NCBI GenBank assembly: GCA_014727835.1
Contig: WJMT01000007.1
Coordinates: 1 to 35,692, forward strand
Source: Candidatus Aminicenantota bacterium
Lineage (GTDB): Bacteria; Acidobacteriota; Aminicenantia; Aminicenantales; Aminicenantaceae
DNA length: 35,692 nucleotides
Reading direction: 5' to 3'
Shown one piece after another: positions 7,843-16,424 of this stretch. A program made the translations under genes and the position numbers. Under the pieces are notes generated by a model. The model was not told the origin of the DNA. It searched no databases and saw only the letters and a list, made by a program, of their open reading frames with translations. Numbering within the stretch: the stretch's first letter is position 1; each line of letters begins with the position of its first letter.

Positions 7843-9228
7843 ATGATAAGAAGCACACAGAAAGGCATATTTTTTTTAGAAAAAATCCTCATTGTATTCA
7901 GCTGCTTTTTTATAGCCGCGGCAGCTGTTTTCGCCTCCCCGTCTCAGGAAAAAACAAAGGTTCGCTCCTTCAGCTTGGAAGCGGTTCGTGAGTTTGCTGT
8001 CCAGCACAACTATGATACGATTAAATCGAGGTTGGATGTTGAATCCGCTCGAAAAAAACTGCGCGAAACCGTAGCAAGTGGTCTTCCCCAAATCAGTTCT
8101 TCTCTGAATTATTTGAATAATTTAGAGCTGGCTACAGTCCTTATTCCTAACTTTTTTGAAGGGAAGTTTGATGAGAAAATTCCGGTCCAATTCGGAACCC
8201 AGCACAACACCACCTTCACGATCCAGGTCAATCAACTTCTTTTCAACGGCAGCTACTTTGTCGGACTCAAGACCTCCAGCATTTACCGCCGTCTGGCAGA
8301 TCAGGGATTGGAGAGAAGCAAATTAGACGTCCAGGAGATCGTTTCAGACACCTATTTTCTCATTTTGGTCTCAGAGGAAAGCGAGAAAATTATGCAGGCC
8401 AGCCTGGACAATCTCAGGAAAACCCATTTAGAGGTCAAAGAACTTTATAAAGAAGGCTTTTTGGCTGAGACAGATGCGGATATGATACAGGTTTCTCTGA
8501 CCAGTCTGAAAAACACTCTTCAAGCTCTTCGACGTCAGATTGATATCGGGTATAACCTTCTGAAATTCCAAATGGGGATGAGCCTGGACCAGAAGATCGA
8601 ATTGGAAGATTCGCTGAACTCCTTCATCTCTAAGCTCAGTCCAGAGGAATGGTTTGAGACGGAATTCAAACTCCTGGAAAACTTGGATTATCAACTTCTC
8701 AAAACTCAGGAAAAACTCGCAGAAATGGCTCTTAAGAATGAAAGGGCCAAGTATCTGCCAACCTTATCAGCATTCTATACCTATCAGCGCAATGCTTACC
8801 AGGACAAATTTGATCTTTTTGGTGAAGATATCAACTGGTTTCGAGCTCAAATTCTGGGTGTTAATGTCAGCATCCCTATCTTTAAAAGCGGAGCTCAAGC
8901 GGCCCGGGTCACTCAGGCAAAACTCGAAGTCCAAAAAGCCCGCGAAACTCGGATTCAGGCCGGAGAGGGACTGCGGCTGGAAATGAAAAGAACCATAAGC
9001 GGATTGGAATCAGCTTACGAGAATTACCTCAATATGAAAGATAACATGAAATTATCTGAAAAAATTTATAACAAGACTTTAGAAAAATATAAGGAAGGGG
9101 TGTCGTCCAGTATGGAATTGATCCAGGCTCATGATAAATATCTGAACAGCCAATCCCTGTATGTTCAGGCTCTATCAGGGCTTTTGAGTGCCAAGAACCA
9201 GCTTGACCGAATCACCCATAATTACTAA
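7843..9228 (+). CDS. TolC-family outer-membrane efflux protein
   Basis: About 461 residues, a normal TolC length. The ATG at 7843 is favoured over an in-frame TTG at 7837 because TAAGG lies 6 nt upstream. A signal peptide (FLEKILIVFSCFFIAAAAVFA) precedes two similar halves of long amphipathic helices alternating with short strands. The first half begins SFSLEAVREFAVQHN and the second ENLDYQLLKTQEKLAEMALKN. The C-terminal half has the family-typical PIFKSGAQAARV and a final heptad-like region (YKEGVSSSMELIQAHDKYL). TolC proteins form trimeric outer-membrane channels with a periplasmic helical tunnel. It is the first gene of a three-gene operon, 22 nt before the fusion protein, so it should be the exit duct for the RND pump that follows. 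Confidence 0.92.
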   Translation: MIRSTQKGIFFLEKILIVFSCFFIAAAAVFASPSQEKTKVRSFSLEAVREFAVQHNYDTIKSRLDVESARKKLRETVASGLPQISSSLNYLNNLELATVLIPNFFEGKFDEKIPVQFGTQHNTTFTIQVNQLLFNGSYFVGLKTSSIYRRLADQGLERSKLDVQEIVSDTYFLILVSEESEKIMQASLDNLRKTHLEVKELYKEGFLAETDADMIQVSLTSLKNTLQALRRQIDIGYNLLKFQMGMSLDQKIELEDSLNSFISKLSPEEWFETEFKLLENLDYQLLKTQEKLAEMALKNERAKYLPTLSAFYTYQRNAYQDKFDLFGEDINWFRAQILGVNVSIPIFKSGAQAARVTQAKLEVQKARETRIQAGEGLRLEMKRTISGLESAYENYLNMKDNMKLSEKIYNKTLEKYKEGVSSSMELIQAHDKYLNSQSLYVQALSGLLSAKNQLDRITHNY

Positions 9229-9250
9229 TCAGACAAATAAGGATAAAGCC

Positions 9251-10408
9251 ATGAAACAATCAGCCCTAAAAACAAGTCTTATCATAATAGGGTTCATCCT
9301 GACTTTCTTTGCTTGCGGCCCCAGAGATAATCGAACGGAACTGGAGCGTCTCATAGAGGAGCGGGATGAATTGAATGAAAGAATCGCTCAGCTTAAAGCC
9401 GAGGACTCAACGCAAGTCAGTGAGGAATCTTCTGAGAACTCCATCCCCGTACGAATTTCTGAGGTGAAATCTCAGGAATTCAAGCATTTCATTACAGTTC
9501 AAGGAACAGTTGAATCTGAATCCAATATCCTGGTCTCGCCTCAGACTCCTGGTTTGGTCCGAACCATTCATGTTCAGACAGGAGACCGGGTAAATAAAGG
9601 GCAGATTCTGGCTGAATTAGATGCCTCTGTGATAAAGAGGAGCATTGAAGAAGTTGAGGGCGGACTGGAGTTAGCCCGTACGGTTTATGAGCGGCGCGCC
9701 CGGCTCTGGGAAAAAAATATTGGCAGTGAGATTGAATACCTTCAGGCGAAAAACAGTAAAGAAAGCTTGGAAAAGAAACTGCAGACCCTTCAAGAGCAGT
9801 ATCAAATGACTTTGATCACAGCTCCCATATCCGGATCCATTGATGAAGTCATGATCAAAGAAGGAGAAATGGCTGTCGGGGGTTATGGTGCTTTTCGCAT
9901 CGTGCAGCTGTCAAGGCTTAAAATAACAGCTTCTCTTTCAGAGAATTACATCACTCATATCCAGCAAAACGATATCGCCCAGATATCCATTCCAGTGGTG
10001 GGAAAGGATTTTGAGCAGAAGCTTCATGCGGTCTCCCAGGTTATTGATCCCAACAACCGAACTTTTAAAGTTGAAATCCGTGTTCCCAGAGAAATCAAGA
10101 ATATCAAACCCAACATGCTGGCCTTGGTGACCATCAATGACTACACCAATCCCCAAGCTCTGGTAGTGCCTCGGAATATCATCCAGAAGACCGGAGTAAA
10201 TAATTTTTTATTTGTGGCTGAAACAGAAGACGGGATAATGAAGGCCCGAAAACGGGTGGTCAAAGTGGGAGAAGAACAAGACAGCCTTATTGAAATCACC
10301 GAGGGTTTGAATCCGGGAGAACAAGTGGTCGTGTTCGGGTTTCAGAATCTGGGGGACGGCCAAATCATCACTGTGAATGGAATTGACAATGAAACATCCG
10401 CAATTTAA
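9251..10408 (+). CDS. RND efflux membrane fusion protein (HlyD/AcrA family), lipoprotein-like
   Basis: About 385 residues. The ATG at 9251 has AAGGA 7 nt upstream; the frame is open further upstream into the TolC gene, but that extension would hide the signal peptide. The N-terminus KTSLIIIGFILTFFACG looks like a lipoprotein signal with cysteine +1, though with F rather than L at -3. Then come a short coiled coil (RLIEERDELNERIAQLK), a first barrel/lipoyl segment (VQTGDRVNKGQILAELD), a helical hairpin (ARLWEKNIGSEIEYLQAKN), the second lipoyl half (APISGSIDEVMIKEGEM), a beta barrel and the membrane-proximal domain. This is the AcrA domain order. It bridges the inner-membrane pump and TolC in the periplasm. 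The 3' end overlaps the pump gene by 20 nt, implying coupled translation. Confidence 0.92.
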   Translation: MKQSALKTSLIIIGFILTFFACGPRDNRTELERLIEERDELNERIAQLKAEDSTQVSEESSENSIPVRISEVKSQEFKHFITVQGTVESESNILVSPQTPGLVRTIHVQTGDRVNKGQILAELDASVIKRSIEEVEGGLELARTVYERRARLWEKNIGSEIEYLQAKNSKESLEKKLQTLQEQYQMTLITAPISGSIDEVMIKEGEMAVGGYGAFRIVQLSRLKITASLSENYITHIQQNDIAQISIPVVGKDFEQKLHAVSQVIDPNNRTFKVEIRVPREIKNIKPNMLALVTINDYTNPQALVVPRNIIQKTGVNNFLFVAETEDGIMKARKRVVKVGEEQDSLIEITEGLNPGEQVVVFGFQNLGDGQIITVNGIDNETSAI

Positions 10409-13400
10409 AATATCCAATCTGGCTGTAGAAAACCGGACCACAGTCTATATTTTTACCATTCTTCTGATTATCTTTGGGATCATGCAGTACAACAGCACTC
10501 CCAAGGAAAAATTTCCTGAAATTGTTTTTCCCTATTTCATGATCGGAACCATTCATCCCGGGACATCTCCTATGGATGTGGAAAACCTTATCACCCGGCC
10601 GCTGGAAAAGCACTTAAAAGGTATTGATGGAGTGAAGCACATCAACAGTCAATCCATCCAGGACTATTCATCCATATTTATTGAATTCGAGTTATCCGCG
10701 GATGATGTTCAGGCTTATTTGGATGTCAAACAAGCAGTGGATGATGCCCGTTCCGAACTGCCTGCGGATCTTTTTCAGGAGCCTCAGATCAGCCGGATCG
10801 ATCTTTCTGAAATTCCCATATTGTTCATCAATTTATCCGGAGATGTGGGATTGGTCCAGCTAAAAAGATACGCGGATGACCTTCAAGAGGAGATCGAAGC
10901 TCTGGAAGAGATTTCCAAAGCTGATATTGCCGGAGCTCTGGACCGGGAGATTCAGATCAATGTGGATCTGTATAAAATGCAGGCTGCAGATATATCTTTC
11001 AATACCATCCAGAATGCTGTGACTGCAGAAAATTTGACCATTTCAGGCGGCCGTATTGATGAAGGGGGTATAAGGCGAAATTTGCGTCTGGTGGGGGAGT
11101 TCAGCACACCCAAACAGATCGCTGACATCCAGCTCCAAAATGGCATCGCCATCAAAGACATCGCTCAGGTGAAGGATGGATATAAGGAGCGGGAAAGTTA
11201 TGCCCGGCTGAATTCACAGGATGTGGTAACTCTCAATGTGGTGAAAAAAAGCGGGAAGAATCTGATTTTTGCCGTGGATAAGATCAAAGATATTGTCAAA
11301 GATTTCAGAGAAGAAACTCCGGATAACCTGAATATCATTCTGACCGGAGATTCCAGCAATCAAACCCGCAACAGTGTCAGTGATTTATTCAACACCATTA
11401 TGGTGGGTTTTATTGTGGTGGTGTTTGTCCTCATGTTTTTCATGGGGCAGACCAATGCTCTTTTTGTGGGAGTGGCGATTCCTCTGTCAATCATTGTGGC
11501 TTTTATCTTTGTGCCGATTGTGGGATACACCATGAATATGGTGGTTTTGATGTCGTTTATTCTGGTGCTGGGCATAGTGGTGGACAATTCCATTGTGGTG
11601 GTGGAAAACATCTACCGTCATTATATGAACACCCCTAATCTGCCCATCATCCCGGCGACTAAGAGAGGGGTGGGAGAAGTGGCCCTGGCTGTTTTTACAG
11701 GGACTCTCACCACCATGGCGCCTTTTTTCCCTTTGATTTTCATGCCGGGGATCGCAGGGAAATTTATGTCCTTTTTGCCGGTGACCATCATCATCACTCT
11801 TTCCGCATCCATGCTGGTCGCCTATGTCATCAATCCGGTTTTTGCGCTCTCTTTCATGAAATACATCGCTCCGGAAGATAAAAGAAATCCCTGGAAAGTC
11901 CCTAAAAAAAAGCTGATCATTGCGGCTGGGGCAGCGGCTCTGGCTGTGCTGCTTTATCTTTTGGGACAGATGTTTTTGGCTAATGTTTTGATGCTGGGTG
12001 TTCTCCTTTATCTTTTGATGAAAACAGTACTTCAGTATCTGATAGAACAGTTTCAATGCTGTGTCCTGCCCCGCATGATGAGCTTTTATAAAAAGTCTCT
12101 GGCCTTTTTTCTTAAAGGCCGACGACCTTATGGAGTGTTGGTGGGTATTATTATCCTGATGATTTTTTCATTCATCCTTATGGGGCTGCGCCAGCCCCAG
12201 GTGGTGTTTTTCCCCAATGGAAGCCCCAATAATCTGTATGTTTACATCACTATGCCGGAAGGAACCCATATTGAGGTCACCAATGAGGTCTGCAAAAGCG
12301 TGGAATCCATTGTTTTTGATGTTTTAGGGGAAGACAATCCGGATGTGGAGTCTGTGGTATCTAATGTGGCGGTGAATGCGGGAAGCGGCATGTTCGAGCG
12401 GTTCCCTCAGGACAAGCTGGCTAAAGTGACCATCACGTTTGTGGAGTATAAATTCCGCACAGAGGAGAACCCCACTCAAGCCTATATGGAAGGCCTCAGA
12501 GAAAAATTGGCTGGAATTCCCGGGGCTGAAATACGAATCGACCGGGATGCTATGGGTCCGCCTTCGGGAATGCCCATTAATATTGAGATCAGCGGGGATG
12601 AAATTGAAAAATTGATTGACATTTCTCAGCGGCTGCAGGAATTCATCCATAACCTGGGTATACGCGGTATTGAAGAAATGAAATCCAGTATGGAAGTCAG
12701 CAAGCCGGAAATCATTTTGAAAGTGGACCGAGATAAAGCCAACCGGTTGGGGATATCCACTGTCCAGATCGGGATGATGCTGCGCACCGCTGTTTACGGC
12801 TCAGAGATTTCTGAATTCAAGGAAGGTGAGGAAGAATATCCCATCCAGCTTCGGCTAAGCGAAGCATACCGGGATAACCTAGATGCCCTGCTCAGCCTTA
12901 AAATCATGGTTCCTCCAAGAGGAAACGGGCCAGCAGGCCGAATTCCCATTTCTTCTGTGGCTGATATCACTTACCGGACCAGTTACGGCGGGATCACTCG
13001 GGTGGATAATAAGCGGACCATCACTCTTTCCTCCAATGTCTTGACCGGATACAATGCCAATGAGATCATCCAGAAGATCCAGCGCGCTCTTCCTAAATTT
13101 GATTTGGAACCGGGTTATTCGGTTCAATTCACCGGGGAACAGGATACTCAAGCCGAAGTCGCCCAGTATTTGGTCAAAGCTCTGTTTATTGCGCTGGCAC
13201 TCATTTTCATCATCCTGGTGTTTCAGTTCAATTCCCTGGGCAAGCCCCTGATCATCATCACTCAAATATTTTTCAGTTTCACTGGGGTTTTTCTGGGATT
13301 TGCCATATTCGGATTGGATATATCTGTGATCATGACCGGTATGGGCATCATTGCTGTAGGAGGAATCGTGGTCAAAAACGGAATCATTATTGTAGACTAC

Positions 13401-13721
13401 ACGGATAAACGCATCCCGGGAAGTGAGAACAAACTGGATGCGGTGATTGAGGCAGGCGCGACCCGTCTCAATCCTGTTCTTTTGACTGCCATGTCCACGA
13501 TTTTAGGCCTGCTGCCTTTAGCCATTGGATTGAACTTTAATTTCCAGACCTTTTTCACCAAGCTGGATCCTCAAATATACTGGGGTGGCGATAATGCGGC
13601 TTTCTGGAATCCCCTTGCTTGGACCATTATTTTCGGATTGGCTTTTGCCACGGTGCTGACTCTGATTGTGGTTCCGGCTATGTACACCATTTTTTATGTC
13701 AAAAAATCCAAATCATCCTAA
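10389..13721 (+). CDS. RND efflux pump, inner-membrane permease (AcrB/HAE1-like)
   Basis: About 1110 residues of proton-driven multidrug exporter. It has the RND layout: TM1, a large periplasmic loop (residues about 45-340), TM2-6, a central region, TM7, a second loop, and TM8-12. The TM4 signature GIVVDNSIVVVENIYRH has the proton-relay aspartate near residue 400, and TM10 has GIVVKNGIIIVDY with the partner lysine near residue 1000. Between TM6 and TM7 an extra basic-plus-hydrophobic segment (about residues 508-560, with LIIAAGAAALAVLLYLLGQM and a second helix) makes this longer than AcrB (1049). Similar insertions are known in Bacteroidota-type pumps. The ATG at 10389 is preferred over 10377; neither has a strong ribosome site, consistent with coupling to the upstream gene. 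Substrates cannot be read from the sequence. No regulator gene is adjacent. Confidence 0.93.
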   Translation: MKHPQFKISNLAVENRTTVYIFTILLIIFGIMQYNSTPKEKFPEIVFPYFMIGTIHPGTSPMDVENLITRPLEKHLKGIDGVKHINSQSIQDYSSIFIEFELSADDVQAYLDVKQAVDDARSELPADLFQEPQISRIDLSEIPILFINLSGDVGLVQLKRYADDLQEEIEALEEISKADIAGALDREIQINVDLYKMQAADISFNTIQNAVTAENLTISGGRIDEGGIRRNLRLVGEFSTPKQIADIQLQNGIAIKDIAQVKDGYKERESYARLNSQDVVTLNVVKKSGKNLIFAVDKIKDIVKDFREETPDNLNIILTGDSSNQTRNSVSDLFNTIMVGFIVVVFVLMFFMGQTNALFVGVAIPLSIIVAFIFVPIVGYTMNMVVLMSFILVLGIVVDNSIVVVENIYRHYMNTPNLPIIPATKRGVGEVALAVFTGTLTTMAPFFPLIFMPGIAGKFMSFLPVTIIITLSASMLVAYVINPVFALSFMKYIAPEDKRNPWKVPKKKLIIAAGAAALAVLLYLLGQMFLANVLMLGVLLYLLMKTVLQYLIEQFQCCVLPRMMSFYKKSLAFFLKGRRPYGVLVGIIILMIFSFILMGLRQPQVVFFPNGSPNNLYVYITMPEGTHIEVTNEVCKSVESIVFDVLGEDNPDVESVVSNVAVNAGSGMFERFPQDKLAKVTITFVEYKFRTEENPTQAYMEGLREKLAGIPGAEIRIDRDAMGPPSGMPINIEISGDEIEKLIDISQRLQEFIHNLGIRGIEEMKSSMEVSKPEIILKVDRDKANRLGISTVQIGMMLRTAVYGSEISEFKEGEEEYPIQLRLSEAYRDNLDALLSLKIMVPPRGNGPAGRIPISSVADITYRTSYGGITRVDNKRTITLSSNVLTGYNANEIIQKIQRALPKFDLEPGYSVQFTGEQDTQAEVAQYLVKALFIALALIFIILVFQFNSLGKPLIIITQIFFSFTGVFLGFAIFGLDISVIMTGMGIIAVGGIVVKNGIIIVDYTDKRIPGSENKLDAVIEAGATRLNPVLLTAMSTILGLLPLAIGLNFNFQTFFTKLDPQIYWGGDNAAFWNPLAWTIIFGLAFATVLTLIVVPAMYTIFYVKKSKSS

Positions 13722-13821
13722 AAACTGATGGACTGTACAGAAGCGCAAACAGATTTATTGTGTTTCTATGGAATTCGGAAAAAAAAAGAAAAAGTGTCTG
13801 ACGTTCTCAATGAGGTTCGTT

Positions 13822-14730
13822 TTAGAGATTATCTTTGGCCCAGGCTGCTGAGCCAATGATCCCGGCTTTGTTTCCAAGCTGAGCTTTTAGGATTTCACAG
13901 CATTCAAAGGAGTCTTCAAACGATCTTTGAGATGCCTCCTTGACCGCTGGAGGGAGCAGAAGAGAGGCGGATTTCATGATTCCTCCTCCCAGGATTATTT
14001 TATCCGGATTCAGCACATTGATGATAGTTCCCAACCCAATGCCCAAAAAATATCCCGCTTGATTGAACGCATGTTTGGCGTTAGAATCACCGTTTTTTGC
14101 CCGTGAAGCCACGTCCTTAGCAGTCATTTTTTTGTTAACCTGACTCAGGCTTAGGTAGTTTCTCACAATATTGGGGCCGGATGCTTCAGTTTCCAGGCAT
14201 CCTCTGTTCCCGCAGTTGCAGCGTTCTCCGGAATGATTGACGATGATATGTCCGACTTCTCCGGCAAAACCGCATTCTCCGTGCCAGAGGGTTTTGTTCA
14301 AAACCACTCCTCCACCGATTCCGGTCCCGATAGTCAGAAGAACGATGCTGTTTGAGCCCTGTCCGGCTCCTGCTTTCCATTCGCCGTATGCCGCCATATT
14401 GGCATCATTGTTGATTTGAAACGGGACCGGAGTGAATGATTTGAAAATTTTGTCAAGGTTCAGACCATCGATCTCTGGATAGTTCGGGGACTGAAGGATT
14501 TTGTTTTTTTGAATGCTGTAAATCCCGGGGATACCGTATCCTGCAGCAGCAATGGTTTTTCCGTTGGTTTTTTCCCGGAGCTCCTGCCAGAGATTTTCCA
14601 GAAGCTGGAAAAGTTGGGAAGTGTTTTCAGGAGTGTCTGTTTTTGAGTCATAATTGAGCTGATATTTTTCATTGATCAGACCGTATTTGAGTTGAGTTCC
14701 GCCCAAGTCAAAGCCTACGTATAGGCTCAT
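13822..14730 (-). CDS. ROK-family sugar kinase (glucokinase-like)
   Basis: 302 residues, the normal length for ROK kinases that phosphorylate glucose, N-acetylmannosamine and similar sugars with ATP in the cytoplasm. The N-terminal phosphate loop is GFDLGGTQLKYG. The sugar-binding site includes INNDANMAAYGEW with catalytic D109, then the second ATP site LLTIGTGIGGGV, GEVGHI and the ROK zinc motif CNCGNRGCLE. H161, C171, C173 and C178 form the zinc site. AAGGAG lies 6 nt upstream of the ATG. There is no N-terminal DNA-binding domain, so it is a kinase rather than a ROK repressor. It follows the coiled-coil methyltransferase gene after 11 nt and is probably in the same transcript. The exact sugar is uncertain; glucokinase is the default guess. 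Confidence 0.9.
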   Translation of the reverse strand: MSLYVGFDLGGTQLKYGLINEKYQLNYDSKTDTPENTSQLFQLLENLWQELREKTNGKTIAAAGYGIPGIYSIQKNKILQSPNYPEIDGLNLDKIFKSFTPVPFQINNDANMAAYGEWKAGAGQGSNSIVLLTIGTGIGGGVVLNKTLWHGECGFAGEVGHIIVNHSGERCNCGNRGCLETEASGPNIVRNYLSLSQVNKKMTAKDVASRAKNGDSNAKHAFNQAGYFLGIGLGTIINVLNPDKIILGGGIMKSASLLLPPAVKEASQRSFEDSFECCEILKAQLGNKAGIIGSAAWAKDNL

Positions 14731-14741
14731 AGGGACTCCTT

Positions 14742-15929
14742 TTATTTTTTAACAGCCACCGCTGCATAATTGGATGGGGCATATAGGAGACCATTGATTT
14801 TATCGATGTTTTCATTCATAAGGCTGGTGGCCTCGTCTTTTTCCGGGAGAGGTTTGAGTTTCTCATTTTCAAGGGGAGCGGAGTAGTTGATTTGAATATT
14901 CTCAAAACCTGAACTCTGGAGTAAAAAACTCAAGGTCTGGGGGTGGACCGGCTGCTGGTGTGACAGGTCTAGAAAATAGATCTGAACCAGAGAGAACACA
15001 GAGAGAGGGTTTACGGTTTCAATGATGACAGTGCTGGTTGGAGATAATTTGTGATAAGCCATTTCCACCATTCTTTTCAGATAAGAAGGGGGGAGGTGTT
15101 CCACTACCTGGGAACAAAAGATCCCTCCCAAAGAATGATCTTCATATGAGGACAAGGTCTTTAAAATGTCAGCTTTTTCACAGTCCAGACCTTTGTCCTT
15201 GCAGATTTCGATCATCTGCCCGTTAGTATCAATCCCTTTGGCTCTGATTCCATTTTGCTGCAATAGCTCGAGGAATTCTCCCCGACCGCAGCCCAAGTCC
15301 AGCACAAGGTCTGCGTTTTTAAAATAAGAAATGTAATCTTTCTGCTGCTTTTTGACCTGTTCACTGATACCCCGGAACCGGTTTTCAAATCCAGCGTACT
15401 GAGCATCCTCAATGCTTTGATGGATCTCTTGGACTTGGTCAGCTGCAGGCCTTTTTTCTTTTTCTAAAACAGAGATCAAGCGATTGAGCTTTTCTTTCAG
15501 TGTGATGAACCGCTTCATCAAAGCGTTGGCATCTTTAGTGTCTGCAGAGAGCTGGTCGATTTTCCATTCCATGCTTTTGAATATCATCTGGACGTGGTTG
15601 CTGCTCAGGGCATCCCATTCCTTGTCCTTGGCCTCCACAAACTCCTTGGTTGACTCCGCCAGGCTTTTGGATAAAGACATGAAGTCTTTAAAACGGACTG
15701 TGAAATCATTGAGGATACGCAGAAATTCTTTCAAAGAGGCAAACTGAGGACGGTCTCTTTCTTTCTTTTTTAGAGTCCTCTCAAGGTCTGAGAGGTGAGA
15801 ATCGAGTTGGGAAGTGTTTATGTTTTCAGAAAATGAAGAGATTTCCTTTTGGAGCTGTTCAAGTTTTTTGTTGAGTTGGGATTCTTTTTCCCTGCTCTTT
15901 CGGGAGAGCTCTTCAATGGTCCTTTTCAT
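14742..15929 (-). CDS. Coiled-coil SAM-dependent methyltransferase
   Basis: About 395 residues in two parts. Residues 1-190 are highly charged with heptad-like leucines (KKLEQLQKEISSFSENI, LEKEKRPAADQVQEIHQ) and should form long coiled coils. The C-terminal half is a class I methyltransferase: motif I VLDLGCGRGEFLELL, acidic residue in KGIDTNGQMIE, motif IV IFCSQVVEHLPP, then VIIETVNPLS and SHQQPVHPQTLSFLLQSSGF. That last segment is typical of methyltransferases in O-antigen and polysaccharide loci, where a coiled coil can act as a spacer or assembly platform (as in WbdD, though there the order is reversed). The ATG at 15929 shares one base with the tatA stop (TGATG), with AAGGA just upstream, so translation is coupled. 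The substrate is unknown; a glycan is the best guess. Confidence 0.8.
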   Translation of the reverse strand: MKRTIEELSRKSREKESQLNKKLEQLQKEISSFSENINTSQLDSHLSDLERTLKKKERDRPQFASLKEFLRILNDFTVRFKDFMSLSKSLAESTKEFVEAKDKEWDALSSNHVQMIFKSMEWKIDQLSADTKDANALMKRFITLKEKLNRLISVLEKEKRPAADQVQEIHQSIEDAQYAGFENRFRGISEQVKKQQKDYISYFKNADLVLDLGCGRGEFLELLQQNGIRAKGIDTNGQMIEICKDKGLDCEKADILKTLSSYEDHSLGGIFCSQVVEHLPPSYLKRMVEMAYHKLSPTSTVIIETVNPLSVFSLVQIYFLDLSHQQPVHPQTLSFLLQSSGFENIQINYSAPLENEKLKPLPEKDEATSLMNENIDKINGLLYAPSNYAAVAVKK

Positions 15930-16138
15930 CAATCCTTGGAAGAAGACTTGTTTTTATCTTTGAGGGGCTTCTTCTCTTCTTCATTATTCTCTTCGGATGT
16001 GATAGATTTTTTGAAATTTTTTATTCCTTGGCCCAGAGATTTTCCCAATTCGGGAAGCTTTCGCGCACCGAAAATGATCACAATGAGCAGCACGATGAGG
16101 ATCAGTTCTCCCGGGCCTAATGGTCCTAATAAAAACAT
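15929..16138 (-). CDS. tatA: Twin-arginine translocase subunit TatA/TatE
   Basis: 69 residues. The ATG at 16138 is chosen because GGAGGT lies 5 nt upstream; the ATG at 16150 would place this ribosome site inside the gene. The protein has the TatA plan: a very short N-terminus, one membrane helix (GELILIVLLIVIIF), the hinge FGARKLPELG, an amphipathic helix (SLGQGIKNFKKSI) and an acidic/basic disordered tail. TatA multimers form the pore that passes folded proteins with twin-arginine signals. The glycine right after the helix and the F-G-x-x-K-L-P-E-L-G signature make the call firm. tatC is not in this window. It is the first gene of the operon with the methyltransferase and the ROK kinase. Confidence 0.93.
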   Translation of the reverse strand: MFLLGPLGPGELILIVLLIVIIFGARKLPELGKSLGQGIKNFKKSITSEENNEEEKKPLKDKNKSSSKD

Positions 16139-16221
16139 CGAAACCTCCAAATGGATAGCGTTTTCTCTTCTTTGTTGCCTGTACCAAAATTACTTGAGTG
16201 CGGCCCAAAAGTCAAGCCATA

Positions 16222-16257
16222 TAAATACGGGGACACATTACCTATTTCCCTATTTTT
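16222..16257 (+). repeat. REP-like dispersed element, copy 1
   Basis: This stretch, starting TAAATACGGGGACACATT, recurs almost unchanged at 31268-31306. The core can fold as a hairpin: AAATA plus GG pairs with CC plus TATTT across a bulged base, with loop GGACACATTA or similar. It is followed by a run of T. A conserved GGGACACA loop and bulged stem resemble repeats mobilised by REP-associated tyrosine transposases; no such transposase gene is in the window. It lies between the divergent tatA and the mtnA operon. Confidence 0.55.
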
Positions 16258-16280
16258 TGAGCTCTGCATCCATAAATTTG

Positions 16281-16301
16281 ACCATTGACCATTCACCATT
16301 T
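16281..16301 (+). repeat. Three tandem 7-bp repeats ACCATTN
   Basis: ACCATTG, ACCATTC and ACCATTT follow each other without gaps. They lie 24 nt after the REP-like copy in the same intergenic region. They may be a small slippage array or a protein site; nothing else indicates function. Confidence 0.5.
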
Positions 16302-16341
16302 AAAGTTTTTTAGTGTTCCATTTATTGTTTTTGAAAAATTC

Positions 16342-16370
16342 TTGCAAATCATTGAAAAGAAAATGATAAT
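16342..16370 (+). promoter_or_regulatory. Sigma-70-type promoter for the mtnA-tsaD operon
   Basis: TTGCAA (16342-16347), a 17-bp spacer and GATAAT (16365-16370) give 4/6 and 5/6 matches to consensus at ideal spacing. The predicted start of transcription near 16377 leaves a leader of about 48 nt before the first gene at 16425. No riboswitch-like structure is evident in that leader. Confidence 0.5.
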
Positions 16371-16424
16371 GAGAACAGCACCTTTCATTTCATGAAGAGT
16401 CCGGTTTGATAGGGATTTGGGATT

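Noticed and set aside
11487-12056. 189-codon frame antisense to the RND pump
   Set aside because: Composition is a His/Arg/Asp-rich shadow of membrane helices on the coding strand.
16348-16376. Fur-box-like AATGATAATGAGAA in the mtnA operon promoter
   Set aside because: Only part of the 19-bp palindrome is present and the GATAAT is better explained as the -10 box; no iron-related gene is controlled.
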